A DNA stretch of 64,000 bases from Variovorax sp. PMC12. Its GTDB lineage: Bacteria > Pseudomonadota > Gammaproteobacteria > Burkholderiales > Burkholderiaceae_C. Numbering within the stretch: position 1 is the stretch's first letter; each line of letters opens with the position of its first letter. This document shows, one piece after another, positions 44,788 to 53,595 of the stretch. The notes below the pieces were generated by a model. The model saw only the letters and a program-made list of their open reading frames with translations, was not told the DNA's origin and ran no database searches. The DNA is taken from positions 5,201,501 through 5,265,500 of the forward strand of contig NZ_CP027773.1 in NCBI RefSeq assembly GCF_003019815.1, in the 5' to 3' direction. The translations under genes and the position numbers were made by a program.

Positions 44788-44838
44788 TTGGAGGAAATTG
44801 GGAGGAATTCCGGCCGGGCTTCTCCATCTTTCCTCCCA
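44788..44838. promoter_or_regulatory. Direct and inverted GGAGGAA repeats in the divergent promoter
   Basis: TTGGAGGAAA (44788-44797) is followed directly by TTGGGAGGAA (44798-44807), and TTTCCTCCCA (44829-44838) is an inverted copy. Tandem 10-bp direct repeats are typical of OmpR-type response-regulator binding. They lie between the kinase gene and the dioxygenase unit and could serve both. Confidence 0.4.
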
Positions 44839-44860
44839 GATGGGGCCGCAGCATAGGGCC

Positions 44861-45022
44861 ATGAATCCGGAACCGAGCCTTGCGCTGCTGGGTGCGATCA
44901 CCTTGTTCCTGGGCCTCGTAGCCCCGGCATGGTGGCTGCTGGTCCGCTGGGCCGAGGGCCGCGCGACGCGGCCGTCCGGCGCACGGCCCGCCGGCCCCAC
45001 CGAGCACGAGCAAGAACAATGA
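44861..45022 (+). CDS. Small single-pass membrane protein coupled to the intradiol dioxygenase
   Basis: A 53-residue protein with one hydrophobic segment (LALLGAITLFLGLVAPAWWLLV, split here for reading: a helix of about 20 residues) and a short basic, disordered tail. Its TGA overlaps the dioxygenase ATG as ATGA, which argues that it is translated. GGG lies a few bases ahead of the ATG. No family recognised. It may anchor or assist the exported dioxygenase, or be a small membrane regulator linked to the divergent kinase; both ideas are inference. Confidence 0.55.
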   Translation: MNPEPSLALLGAITLFLGLVAPAWWLLVRWAEGRATRPSGARPAGPTEHEQEQ

Positions 45023-45870
45023 CCCACCACGACACATCCTCCATCGGCCGCCGCGGCCTGCTGGCCACCCTCGGCGCCGCCACGCTGGCTGCCGCCTCCA
45101 GCCGTCCCGCGGAGGCCGCCACGCCAAGGCTGCCGCTGACCGCGCAGACCACCGAGGGCCCCTACTACCTCGACGTGGCGCAGGTCCGACGCGACATCAC
45201 CGAAGGGCTCCAGGGCGTGCCGCTGGACGTGCGCTTCACCGTGTGCGATGCGGCGGGCAAGCCGCTGCCCGGGCTGCGCGTGGACATCTGGCATTGCGAC
45301 GCGCAGGGCCGCTACTCGGGCTTCCCGGCGCAGGGCGACGACCGCTCGGGCGCCTTCGAAGGCAAGACCTTCCTGCGCGGCAGCCAGTTCACCGGCCGCG
45401 ACGGCGCCGCCGCCTTCGCCACCGTCTATCCGGGCTGGTACGCGGGGCGCACCACCCACATCCACATGAAGGTGTTCAAAGGAACCCGCGCCGTGCTCAC
45501 CTCGCAGTTCTTCCTGCCCGATGCGCTCAGCGAGTTTCTCTACACGCAGGTCCCGCTCTACCAGCGATCCCGCGTGCGCGACACGCTCAACAGCGTCGAC
45601 GGCATCGCCCTGCGGGCCGGTGACACGGTGCTGGGCGCGGTGCGAGAGGAGCGCCAGCGCTATGTGGCCACGCTCGCGCTGGTGGTCGACCCGGCCGCCG
45701 ACCCGGTGGTGGACCGTCCGCCCCGCCCGGGCGCCATGCCGCCACCGCAAGGCGCGCAAGGCACGCCCGGGATGCCGGCCATGGGCGTCGGTGGAAGGCC
45801 CGTGCACCCCCGCGCACTGGAAGGCGCCGCGCGCATCAAGGCGCTGGTGCCGCCTCGCACCACGGGCTGA
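45019..45870 (+). CDS. Exported intradiol dioxygenase-like protein (Tat leader)
   Basis: A 283-residue protein of the catechol/protocatechuate intradiol dioxygenase superfamily. The leader has a twin-arginine motif (SIGRRGLLATLGAATLAAA) and cleavage region AEAA near residue 33, so it is periplasmic or exported. The iron ligands are visible: Tyr in TEGPYYLD, Tyr in YPGWYAGRTTHIHMKV, and the two His of HIH. Unlike cytoplasmic ring-cleaving enzymes it is exported, and similar secreted members have poorly known substrates. The C-terminal 40 residues are Pro/Gly-rich. ATG 45019 overlaps the upstream small gene. Confidence 0.85.
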   Translation: MTHHDTSSIGRRGLLATLGAATLAAASSRPAEAATPRLPLTAQTTEGPYYLDVAQVRRDITEGLQGVPLDVRFTVCDAAGKPLPGLRVDIWHCDAQGRYSGFPAQGDDRSGAFEGKTFLRGSQFTGRDGAAAFATVYPGWYAGRTTHIHMKVFKGTRAVLTSQFFLPDALSEFLYTQVPLYQRSRVRDTLNSVDGIALRAGDTVLGAVREERQRYVATLALVVDPAADPVVDRPPRPGAMPPPQGAQGTPGMPAMGVGGRPVHPRALEGAARIKALVPPRTTG

Positions 45871-45940
45871 ACTCGGCGTTCATTGACGTCGAGCGCTTCC
45901 TCCACCAGCAGGATGCGACCCAGGGCTTCGGCCCCCGGCT

Positions 45941-48343
45941 TCAGAAAGACGTTCCGATCTGGAACTGGAAGCGCTGCGTGCGGTCGGCCGCGATGTTGTT
46001 GGCCGTGTCTTCCTTCTGGTAGAGCAGCGGCACCGCATACGCCAGCCGCAGCGGCCCCAGCGGCGAGATCCAGCTGATGCCGATGCCGGCCGACGCGCGC
46101 AGGCGGTTCTGCGCCTTCCACTGCGCGTCGGTCATGCTGGCGGTGCGGTCGGCGAACACGTTGCCCGCGTCGAAGAAGCTGTAAAGGCGCAGCGTCTTGT
46201 CGTTGCCCGCGCCCGGGAAGGGCGTGCTGAACTCCATGTTGAAGATCGCCTTGCGCGTGCCGCCCAGTGCGCCGTCGGTCACCGAGTCTTTCGGGCCGAG
46301 CGAGTTCTGCTCGAAGCCGCGGATCGAGCCCAGGCCGCCGGCATAGAAATTCTTGAAGATCGGGTAGGTGCTGTCGCCCAGCGCGCGCGCATAGCCGAGC
46401 TGCCCGTTGACGGCCAGCGTGTACTGCTTCGACAGCGGGAAGTACTGCTGGTACTGGTAGTTGGTCTTCAGGTAGCGCAGCTCGCTGCCCACGCCCACTT
46501 CGAGGTTGGCGCTTTGCAGCTTGCCGCGCGTGGGCACCAGCGCGCTGTCGCGGTCGTCGCGCGACCAGCCCAGCGTGGCCGGAATGCCCACCACGCTCGA
46601 CTTCGCGCAGGTCACGCTCGGCGCGGTGCCGGTGCACTTGAAGTAGTCGAGGTAGGCCTGCGGCGTGGCGGTGTACACGTAGGAGCCGTCGACCAGCGCA
46701 TAGGTGCCGTTGGTGCCGGGCGTGAACGAATAGCGCTCCACGCCGATGCCCAGGTACACCGTGTCCTGCTCGCCCACCGGCAAGCCGAAGCGCACCGAGC
46801 CGCCGTCGCTGGCGAGCTTGTAGTTGCCGTCGGCCTCGTAGTAGGGCCGCGTGGTGGTGTGGAACACGTTCAGCGTGCGCGAGATGCCGTCCTTGGTGAA
46901 GTACGGGTCGGTGGCCGTGAGCGAGATGGTGCGGTTGTACGAACTGGTGTTCACGTTCAGCCCCAGGTAGTTGCCGCTGCCGAACACGTTCTCCTGCGTG
47001 ATGCCGAAGCTCAGCGACACCTTGTCTGTCGACGAGTAGCCAGCGCCCAGCTGCAGCGAGCCGGTGGGCTTCTCCGTCACGTTCACGACCAGGTCGACCT
47101 GGTCGGGCGAGCCGGGCACGTCGACGGTGTCGATGTTCACGTCGGTGAAGAAGCCCAGGCGGTCGATGCGGTCGCGCGAGGCGCGGATCTTGTTGCCGTC
47201 GTACCAGGCGCCTTCGTATTGGCGGAACTCGCGGCGGATCACCTCGTCGCGCGTCCTGGCATTGCCGCCGATGTTGATGCGCCGCACGTAGGCGCGACGC
47301 GAGGCTTCCGCCTTCAGCACGATGGTGACGCGGTTGTTCGCCCGGTCGATCTCCGGCTCCGCCTTCACGCGCGCGAAGGCATGGCCGAAGGTGCCGAAGT
47401 AGTCGGTGAAGGCCTTGGTGGTGGCGGCCACGTCGTCGCCGTTGTAGGGCTGGCCGGGACGGATGGTGACCAGCGTCCTGAACTCGTCGTCGCGGCCCAT
47501 GTAGTCGCCCGAGAGCTTCACGCCGGCCACCGCGAACTTCTCGCCCTCGGTGATGTTGATGGTCAGCGCGATGGTCTTGCGGTCCGGCGATATGGCCACC
47601 TGCGTCGAGTCGATGCGGAACTCCAGGTAGCCGCGCGTGAGGTAGTAGGAGCGCAGCGTTTCCATGTCGCCGTTGAACTTGGTGCGCGAGTACTGGTTCG
47701 ACTTCGTGTACCACTCGAGCCAGCCGCCGGTGTCCTGGTCGAACAGGTCGAGCAGCGTGCTTTCGCTGAAAGCCTTGTTGCCCACCACGTGCACTTCCTT
47801 GATGCGCGCGGGCTCGCCTTCGGTCACGGTGAAGGTCAGGTTCACGCGGTTGTTCTCCAGCGGCGTGACGGTGGTGATCACCTGCGCGTTGTAGAGGCTG
47901 CGGCTGATGTACTGCCGCTTGAGTTCCTGCTCGGCGCGATCGGCCAGTGCCTTGTCGAAGGCCTGCCCCTCGGCCAGGCCGATCTCGCGCAGCGCCTTCT
48001 GCAGCGCGGCCTTGTCGAACTCCTTGGCGCCGACGAAGTCGACGTCGGCGACGGTGGGGCGCTCCTCGACGATCACCACCAGCACGTTGCCGTTCACGTC
48101 GATGCGCACGTCCTTGAACAGGCCGAGCTTGAACAGCTCGCGTATGGCATTGGCGCCGCGCTCGTCGCTGTAGGTGTCGCCGGTGCGCAGTCCCATGGTG
48201 GCGAACACGGTGCCGGGTTCAACGCGCTGCAGGCCTTCGAGGCGGATGTCCCTGACGGTGAACGGATCGGTGGCCCATGCGGGGAGGGCCGCCAGCGAGG
48301 CAAGCAGAACGGCGGCCGTTGCGAGTGACTTCGGTAAGTGCAT
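45941..48343 (-). CDS. bamA: BamA/Omp85-family outer-membrane assembly protein
   Basis: An 800-residue Omp85 protein: signal peptide (ending AWATDP, about 25), five POTRA domains (about 26-425, starting FTVRDIRLEGLQRVEPGTVF), and a 16-strand barrel with the conserved L6 motif SIRGFEQNSLGP (near 690) and terminal Phe in FQIGTSF. BamA inserts beta-barrel proteins into the outer membrane. In most beta- and gammaproteobacteria bamA is flanked by rseP, skp and lpxD; here it stands alone between an intradiol dioxygenase and a NERD gene, so it may be a second copy. A weak hairpin separates it from the NERD gene. Confidence 0.88.
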   Translation of the reverse strand: MHLPKSLATAAVLLASLAALPAWATDPFTVRDIRLEGLQRVEPGTVFATMGLRTGDTYSDERGANAIRELFKLGLFKDVRIDVNGNVLVVIVEERPTVADVDFVGAKEFDKAALQKALREIGLAEGQAFDKALADRAEQELKRQYISRSLYNAQVITTVTPLENNRVNLTFTVTEGEPARIKEVHVVGNKAFSESTLLDLFDQDTGGWLEWYTKSNQYSRTKFNGDMETLRSYYLTRGYLEFRIDSTQVAISPDRKTIALTINITEGEKFAVAGVKLSGDYMGRDDEFRTLVTIRPGQPYNGDDVAATTKAFTDYFGTFGHAFARVKAEPEIDRANNRVTIVLKAEASRRAYVRRINIGGNARTRDEVIRREFRQYEGAWYDGNKIRASRDRIDRLGFFTDVNIDTVDVPGSPDQVDLVVNVTEKPTGSLQLGAGYSSTDKVSLSFGITQENVFGSGNYLGLNVNTSSYNRTISLTATDPYFTKDGISRTLNVFHTTTRPYYEADGNYKLASDGGSVRFGLPVGEQDTVYLGIGVERYSFTPGTNGTYALVDGSYVYTATPQAYLDYFKCTGTAPSVTCAKSSVVGIPATLGWSRDDRDSALVPTRGKLQSANLEVGVGSELRYLKTNYQYQQYFPLSKQYTLAVNGQLGYARALGDSTYPIFKNFYAGGLGSIRGFEQNSLGPKDSVTDGALGGTRKAIFNMEFSTPFPGAGNDKTLRLYSFFDAGNVFADRTASMTDAQWKAQNRLRASAGIGISWISPLGPLRLAYAVPLLYQKEDTANNIAADRTQRFQFQIGTSF

Positions 48344-48418
48344 CGCCGCATGGTCTGCGTCAATGTCGTAGAAATTTGGGACTCCCCGCGTCCACCGGGG
48401 TTGTGCCGTTTCCCGGCG

Positions 48419-49027
48419 CTACTGCAGTCTCTCGCGGCAGTTCTGCTCGTGGTCTTCCAGCGAAAGCGATCCCTGTATTTCCAGCAGGCGCTCCACCGTG
48501 CGGTCGATGCCCTGCGCGTCCAGCAGGCGGTAGGTGCGCGCGGTGCGCCCGTTGTTGCGCACCAGGCGCGCGATGTAGGGCAGGTCCTGCTGCGTGATGA
48601 CCGCGGCGGGCATCACGCCTTCCAGCTCGATGCCCTCGCAGGGCAGCAGCACGAAGTACTGCAGGCGCAGGTCGTCGGGCAGCAGGCTGCGCAGCTGCGT
48701 GGTCTTGCGCCCGCCCTGCCATGCGGGGTCTTTCACTTCGCGCGCGTTCTTGCAGCCGTTCACCTGCAGGAACCAGCGCGGCGGCGACTGGTCCGACTTC
48801 TTGCGATAGACGAAGGCATTGCGCCAGGCCTTGATCTCGAACAGGTAGACGCCGGTCTCGCACACCACCACGGCGTCGATGCGCGCGGTGCGCACCGCGT
48901 GGCCCTCGGGCATGGGTATGACGAGGTTGCGAAGAATGCGCAGGTGCGAGAAGGCGGGACTGAATGCGTTGGCGAGCTGCTGCACGCCCAGCGACGATGC
49001 GATGGTGCTTTGCAAGGCAATGGTCAT
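48419..49027 (-). CDS. NERD-domain (nuclease-related) protein
   Basis: A 202-residue protein with a NERD domain at about 25-145. The PD-(D/E)xK-type core is visible: Asp in TARIDAVVVCETG and E-x-K in LFEIKAWRN. NERD domains are predicted nuclease-like folds found in plasmid, chromosomal and defence-related proteins. No other domain is present. ATG 49027 with AAGGAG upstream is a strong start. It is divergent from the porin gene (202 bp), on the same strand as bamA but separated from it. Confidence 0.8.
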   Translation of the reverse strand: MTIALQSTIASSLGVQQLANAFSPAFSHLRILRNLVIPMPEGHAVRTARIDAVVVCETGVYLFEIKAWRNAFVYRKKSDQSPPRWFLQVNGCKNAREVKDPAWQGGRKTTQLRSLLPDDLRLQYFVLLPCEGIELEGVMPAAVITQQDLPYIARLVRNNGRTARTYRLLDAQGIDRTVERLLEIQGSLSLEDHEQNCRERLQ

Positions 49028-49229
49028 GGTTGGGGCTCCTTCGGCCCCGGAGCATTGCGCGGCTTTTGGGAGACTTTTCGTACGAGGTGTTTCGGTCGGT
49101 CGCCGCATTCGGTGTGCACGCAAACAACAGTTCGCGCAAAGACGAGGCATTCACAAGATTCCTCCGAATTTGAACGAGACCATGCGTGCCTGCCGCTCGA
49201 TGTAGAGCGGTTGAAACCGGAGAACCTGA

Positions 49230-50390
49230 ATGAAGAAATCCCTCACGGCATTCGCTGCCCTGGCCGTCTGCGGCCTGGCCTCTGCCCAATCGTCCGTCAC
49301 GCTGTTCGGTGTCGTCGACGCCGGCGTGACCTACCAGTCGAACACCGCGCGCGACACCGTCACGGGCCTGTCGAACAAGCAAAGCAAGTGGAGCCTGGGC
49401 AACTCCGGCTACAACTCCAGCCGCATCGGCTTTCGCGGCACCGAAGACCTCGGCGGCGGCCTGGCCGCGAGCTTCTGGCTCGAAGCGCCCATCACCAACG
49501 ACGATGGCGCCACCGGCGTGTCCACCTTCAACCGCCGCTCCACCGTGAGCCTGTCGGGTGGCTTCGGCGAGCTGCGCCTGGGCCGCGACTACACGCCCAC
49601 CTTCTGGAACGACACCGTCTTCGATCCGTTCGGCACCAACGGCTCGGGCACCAACGTGATCAGCACCGTCAGCGGCAACACCACCATCAACAACGCCAAC
49701 TACGTGCGCGCCAGCAACTCGGTGGGCTACTTCCTGCCGCCGAACCTGGGCGGCTTCTACGGCCAGCTGCAGTACAGCTTCGCCGAGAACACCAGCACCA
49801 GCGCCACCAGCACCACGGCCGCGACCAGCAGCAGCGCAGGGCGCTACGTGGGCGGGCGCTTCGGCTATGCCAACGGCCCGCTGGACATCGCGCTGGGCGT
49901 GGGCCGCAGCACCGCCGTGGACACCGCCGCGCTGGAGCGCAGCGTGCAGACCATCAACCTGGGCGCTTCGTACGACTTCGGCCCGGTCAAACTGTTCGGC
50001 GAGCTGTCGAACGTGAAGAACAAGTTCGACTACTCGGCCGCGGCCGACACGCACGACAGCTACAACGGCTACCTGATCGGCGCGACCGTTCCGGTGGGCG
50101 CCGGCCTGATCCGCGTGGCGTACTCGCAGGTTCGCTACAACGAAGGCGCCGCGGGCGTCACGGGCGAAGACCCGCTGGCCCGCAAGCTCGCGGTCGGCTA
50201 CGTGCACAACCTGTCCAAGCGCACGGCGCTGTATGCGACGGTGGCACGCGTGAACAACCGCAACGACGTGAACTACACCGGCAGCCTGGTGTCGGCCAGC
50301 ACCACGGGCTACGGCAGCACCGGCGTGGGCTTCTCGGGCCTGCCGCGTTCGTCGACAGGCTACGACTTCGGCATCCGCCACGCGTTCTGA
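49230..50390 (+). CDS. Gram-negative porin (Burkholderiales general porin family)
   Basis: A 386-residue trimeric-porin-type protein with a signal peptide (MKKSLTAFAALAVCGLASAQ), first strand SSVTLFGVVDAGVTY and C-terminal strand ending GYDFGIRHAF with the terminal Phe required for outer-membrane insertion. The motifs SRIGFRGTEDLGGGL and GFGELRLGRDYTP are family hallmarks. It forms a 16-strand diffusion channel for small hydrophilic compounds. A strong hairpin terminator follows 23 bp after the stop. Confidence 0.93.
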   Translation: MKKSLTAFAALAVCGLASAQSSVTLFGVVDAGVTYQSNTARDTVTGLSNKQSKWSLGNSGYNSSRIGFRGTEDLGGGLAASFWLEAPITNDDGATGVSTFNRRSTVSLSGGFGELRLGRDYTPTFWNDTVFDPFGTNGSGTNVISTVSGNTTINNANYVRASNSVGYFLPPNLGGFYGQLQYSFAENTSTSATSTTAATSSSAGRYVGGRFGYANGPLDIALGVGRSTAVDTAALERSVQTINLGASYDFGPVKLFGELSNVKNKFDYSAAADTHDSYNGYLIGATVPVGAGLIRVAYSQVRYNEGAAGVTGEDPLARKLAVGYVHNLSKRTALYATVARVNNRNDVNYTGSLVSASTTGYGSTGVGFSGLPRSSTGYDFGIRHAF

Positions 50391-50412
50391 CGCGCGGCGC
50401 GCACTGTGCGGG

Positions 50413-50438
50413 GAAAGAGGGCGCATGCCCTCTTTCTT
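50413..50438 (+). terminator. Intrinsic terminator of the porin gene
   Basis: GAAAGAGGGC (50413-50422) pairs perfectly with GCCCTCTTTC (50427-50436) around a GCAT loop, followed by TT. It lies between the porin stop and the next lipoprotein gene. Confidence 0.75.
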
Positions 50439-50475
50439 CGTTGCCCGTTCGTCCATCCACAGCAACGAGTTTTCA

Positions 50476-50694
50476 ATGAACCGACTCCGACTCCTCGTGG
50501 GCGCCCTGGCGGGCGCAAGCCTCGCGGGCTGCATCGTGCTGCCCCCGCCGCCCATGCCCTACCACCGGCCGCCGCCGCAGTTCGGTCCCCGCATGCCGCC
50601 GCCGGGCTGGCAGGCCTGCGAAGCGCCGCGCAGCGGCCCCGGCAACGAATGCGCACGCGGTGCCGAGGCACCGCCCGAGGGAGCCCGCCGATGA
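50476..50694 (+). CDS. Small Pro-rich lipoprotein
   Basis: A 72-residue protein starting MNRLRLLVGALAGASLAGC, with lipobox LAGC and the lipidated Cys at residue 19, then a proline-rich tail (PPPPMPYHRPPP). The ATG at 50476 is preferred over one further upstream inside the terminator. Its stop overlaps the ATG of the next gene as ATGA, so the two are a unit. It probably sits in the outer or inner membrane facing the periplasm; function unknown. Confidence 0.65.
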   Translation: MNRLRLLVGALAGASLAGCIVLPPPPMPYHRPPPQFGPRMPPPGWQACEAPRSGPGNECARGAEAPPEGARR

Positions 50695-51302
50695 CCGGCG
50701 GACTGCAGACCGGCCATCTCGGCACCATCATCGCCGGCGTGATTCTGCTGGGCCTGGGCGGCGTGCTCTGCATGATGGGCTCGCTGTTCGTCGCCAACCT
50801 GCGGCAGGGCGCGAGGGCGCGCGAGCGCGCGGCGCAGTCCATGCAGGACATGCGGCAGCGGCTGGGCGCCAGCCGCGTGCAAGACCTGCGGCCGCTGCTC
50901 GACGCGGCCTCGGGCCACACGGCCCGCGAGACCATCCGCGTGGACATCCAGCTGCCGCAGGAGGCAGTGCCCGTGCTCGCGATCGGCTCGGAGCTCGGCG
51001 AGCTGTTCGCCAAGGTCACGGCCTACGCAGCCAGCGTGATGCGTGCCGACGCGACGCTGCAGGTGTGCGCGCATGCGGACGGAAAGCATGCCGTGATCCA
51101 CTGGCGCGACCTCGATGCCGCCGATGCGAGGCCGCCCCTTGCGCGGTTCTTCGACCGCACCCATGCGGCGATCGTCAGGGCCAGCGCCGATGCCTGCGAA
51201 CGCATTGCCAGCCACCACGGCGGGCGCATCTATTCGGCACCGCACGCAAGCGGCGTCCTGGGGCTCACGCTGCGCCTGCCGCTCCTGCAGCCGCGGGCAT
51301 AG
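50691..51302 (+). CDS. Membrane protein with degenerate histidine-kinase ATPase domain
   Basis: A 203-residue protein: one membrane helix (about 10-38, TIIAGVILLGLGGVLCMMGSLFV), a helical linker, and a C-terminal half resembling a HATPase domain. ELGELFAKVTAYAASVM stands where the N box should be, VIHWRDLD resembles the strand before G1, and ACERIASHHGGRIYSAPH...LGLTLRLPL resembles the G2/C-terminal part of sensor kinases. The N-box Asn and DxGxG are absent, and there is no H box, so it is probably non-catalytic. It lies 214 bp upstream of a two-component system on the same strand, which may be its partner. Confidence 0.6.
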   Translation: MTGGLQTGHLGTIIAGVILLGLGGVLCMMGSLFVANLRQGARARERAAQSMQDMRQRLGASRVQDLRPLLDAASGHTARETIRVDIQLPQEAVPVLAIGSELGELFAKVTAYAASVMRADATLQVCAHADGKHAVIHWRDLDAADARPPLARFFDRTHAAIVRASADACERIASHHGGRIYSAPHASGVLGLTLRLPLLQPRA

Positions 51303-51516
51303 CGACCCAACATGGACAAATGGTAATGAAGCGGCGGCGCGTTCTCTGGTTGAATCGCGGCTAGGATCGTTCCGGCGGCGCCCGGATGGACGGTGGGCCG
51401 GCCGACTCCATCGCCATGAGCACCAGAACGCAGTCACTCCCCGCTCTCCTTCCTTCGCCGGCCCACTCCGCTGCCTCGCACGATGGCGCGGCGCCCAAGT
51501 GCTAGGCGCCACCGCC

Positions 51517-52200
51517 ATGTGGCGCTGCCTCATCGTCGAGGACGACGCCGACAACGCCCGCTACATCGCCGAGGGCTTCCGCTCGCTCGGCCACGTGGCC
51601 GTCATCAGCCGCGACGGCACCGACGCGCTCGCGCGCGCGACCGGTGAGTCGTGGGACCTGGTGATCCTCGACCGCATGCTGCCCAACGAGGTCGACGGGT
51701 TGTCGATTCTTTCGACGATGCGCGCACTCGGCAAGAAGACGCCGGTGCTGGTGCTCAGCGCACTGAGCGCGCTCGACGAGCGCGTGCGCGGCCTCAAGGC
51801 CGGCGGCGACGACTACCTTGCCAAGCCCTTCGCCTTCTCGGAGCTCTCGGCGCGGGCCGAAGCGCTGGTGCGGCGTTCGCGCACCGGGCCCGAGATCCGC
51901 ATGCTGCAGGTTGCCGACCTGACGCTCGACCTTGCTCGCCGCCACGTGGAGCGCGCGGGCCGGCCCATCGCGCTGCAGCCGCGCGAGTTCAGGCTGCTGG
52001 CCTACCTGATGATGCATCCGGGCCAGGTGGTCACGCGCACCATGCTGCTCGAGGCCGTGTGGGACTACCAGTTCGATCCGCAGACCAACGTGATCGACGT
52101 GCAGGTGAGCCGCCTGCGCGGCAAGCTCGATGCGGGCGGCGCGCCGACGCTGATCCACACCGTGCGCGGCGTGGGCTACACGCTGGCACCGCCGCAATGA
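51517..52200 (+). CDS. OmpR-family response regulator
   Basis: A 227-residue regulator. The receiver (1-118) has EDD at 8-10, phospho-acceptor Asp in LVILDRMLP (about 51) and Lys in LAKPFAFSEL; the C-terminal winged helix (about 130-225) has LQPREFRLLAYLMMHPGQVVTRTMLLE and NVIDVQVSRLRGKLD. It overlaps its kinase by ATGA at 52197-52200. ATG 51517 is used since the receiver's first strand begins there. It is the probable regulator of the tctBA unit downstream, whose promoter region contains a palindrome. Confidence 0.9.
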   Translation: MWRCLIVEDDADNARYIAEGFRSLGHVAVISRDGTDALARATGESWDLVILDRMLPNEVDGLSILSTMRALGKKTPVLVLSALSALDERVRGLKAGGDDYLAKPFAFSELSARAEALVRRSRTGPEIRMLQVADLTLDLARRHVERAGRPIALQPREFRLLAYLMMHPGQVVTRTMLLEAVWDYQFDPQTNVIDVQVSRLRGKLDAGGAPTLIHTVRGVGYTLAPPQ

Positions 52201-53567
52201 TCCGCACGCTGCGCCAGCTGTGGCGCTCGGTCGGCTTCAGGCTGGCCTTCTATTACGGGCTGCTGGTCGCAATCACCATGCTCGCGGCGCTGGCCATCGT
52301 CTACATGCAGACGGTGGGCGTGCTGCAGCAGCGCATGGTGCGCCAGGTGTCGGCCAGCATGCAGCAGCTGATGGTGCGCTACGACGCGCGCGGCGCCGAC
52401 GGCGTGGCCGGCGAGATCGGCTACGCGCTGGCCGACGGACGCAACTCCGACAACGAGATCTACCTGCTCACCGACCGCGAGGGCCGCAAGCTCGCGGGCA
52501 ACCTCGACCAGATTCCCTCGCTGGCGCCGGACGCCGGCGACGGCGTGCACCGGCGCGTGGTGCGCTCGGGCCAGGGCGCCATCGGCTACATCCTGATGAA
52601 GCACCTGCCCGACGGCGGCCTGCTGGTGGTGGGGCACGACCTGCGCGACCAGGAGTCGATCGAGTCGCTGGTCGCGAGCGCGAGCGCGGCGGCGGGCATC
52701 GTGGCGGTGCTGCTGCTGATCGGAGGCACCTTCGTCTTCCGCCAGGAGCTGGAGCGCAGCGTGGGCGCGGTGCGGCGCACCGCGGCGCGCATAGCGGCCG
52801 GCGAGCTGCAGGAGCGGGTCGAGCCGTCGGGCGAGGAAGACGAGTTCGCGCTGCTGGAGCACGACATCAACGCGATGCTCGACCGCATCCAGTCGCTGAT
52901 GGACGGCGTGCGGCATGTGTCCGACACCATCGCGCACAACCTGCGCACGCCGCTCACGCGCGTGCTGGTGCGGCTGCGCGCGGCGGAGCAGGGGCTGGGC
53001 GCCGGCGACCCGCAGCGCGAGGCCGTGGCCACCGCCATCCGCGAACTCGAGGAACTGGCCGTGGTGTTCGAGAAGCTGCTGCAGATCGCCGAGGTGGAGG
53101 CGGGCGCGCGGCGGCAGCAGTTCGCGCAGGTGGCGCTGCACGTCATAGCCGACGACGTGGCCGAACTGTACGAGGCGGTGGCCGAGATGCGCAACATCAC
53201 GCTGCTGCGCGATCCGGCCGACATGGCCTTCGCGCTGGGCGACCGCGACCTGCTCGCCGGCGCGGCCGCCAACCTGCTGGACAACGCGCTGAAGTACGCG
53301 GGCGACGGCGCCACGGTGCGCATCGGCACGCACACGGTGGACGGCAGGGCGCAGCTGTTCGTGCAGGACAACGGGCCGGGCGTTCCGCCCGCCGAGTTCG
53401 AGCGCATCGGCGTGCGCTTTCATCGCCTGGACCGCAGCACGCCCGGGCACGGCCTGGGGCTGGCGAGCGTGCAGGCGGTGGTCGCGTTGCACGGCGGGCG
53501 GCTGCAGCTGGGCGACGCCGCGCCGGGCCTGCGCGTGTGCATCGACCTGCCGGTGGCCGGCGACTGA
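52197..53567 (+). CDS. Sensor histidine kinase
   Basis: A 456-residue kinase with two membrane helices (about 14-38 and 162-184) enclosing a periplasmic domain of about 120 residues, HAMP (about 185-238), the H box in DTIAHNLRTPLTR, and an intact ATPase domain (NLLDNALKYAGDG, DNGPGVP, TPGHGLGLASV). HNLRTPL is a less common H-box form. The periplasmic domain is not the 2CSK_N type of TctE, so homology with the Salmonella TctDE system is not evident in spite of the tct genes that follow. Confidence 0.88.
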   Translation: MIRTLRQLWRSVGFRLAFYYGLLVAITMLAALAIVYMQTVGVLQQRMVRQVSASMQQLMVRYDARGADGVAGEIGYALADGRNSDNEIYLLTDREGRKLAGNLDQIPSLAPDAGDGVHRRVVRSGQGAIGYILMKHLPDGGLLVVGHDLRDQESIESLVASASAAAGIVAVLLLIGGTFVFRQELERSVGAVRRTAARIAAGELQERVEPSGEEDEFALLEHDINAMLDRIQSLMDGVRHVSDTIAHNLRTPLTRVLVRLRAAEQGLGAGDPQREAVATAIRELEELAVVFEKLLQIAEVEAGARRQQFAQVALHVIADDVAELYEAVAEMRNITLLRDPADMAFALGDRDLLAGAAANLLDNALKYAGDGATVRIGTHTVDGRAQLFVQDNGPGVPPAEFERIGVRFHRLDRSTPGHGLGLASVQAVVALHGGRLQLGDAAPGLRVCIDLPVAGD

Positions 53568-53595
53568 CGCGCACGCAGGCTCGGCCGGGCTCCGC

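Noticed and set aside
43220..44860. Long plus-strand frame leading into the 53-residue small protein
   Set aside because: The part before 44861 is antisense to the BaeS-like kinase; only the last 53 codons, which overlap the dioxygenase start, look translated.
48392..48410. CCCCG/CGGGG hairpin between the NERD gene and bamA
   Set aside because: Short stem without T-run; not enough evidence for a terminator.
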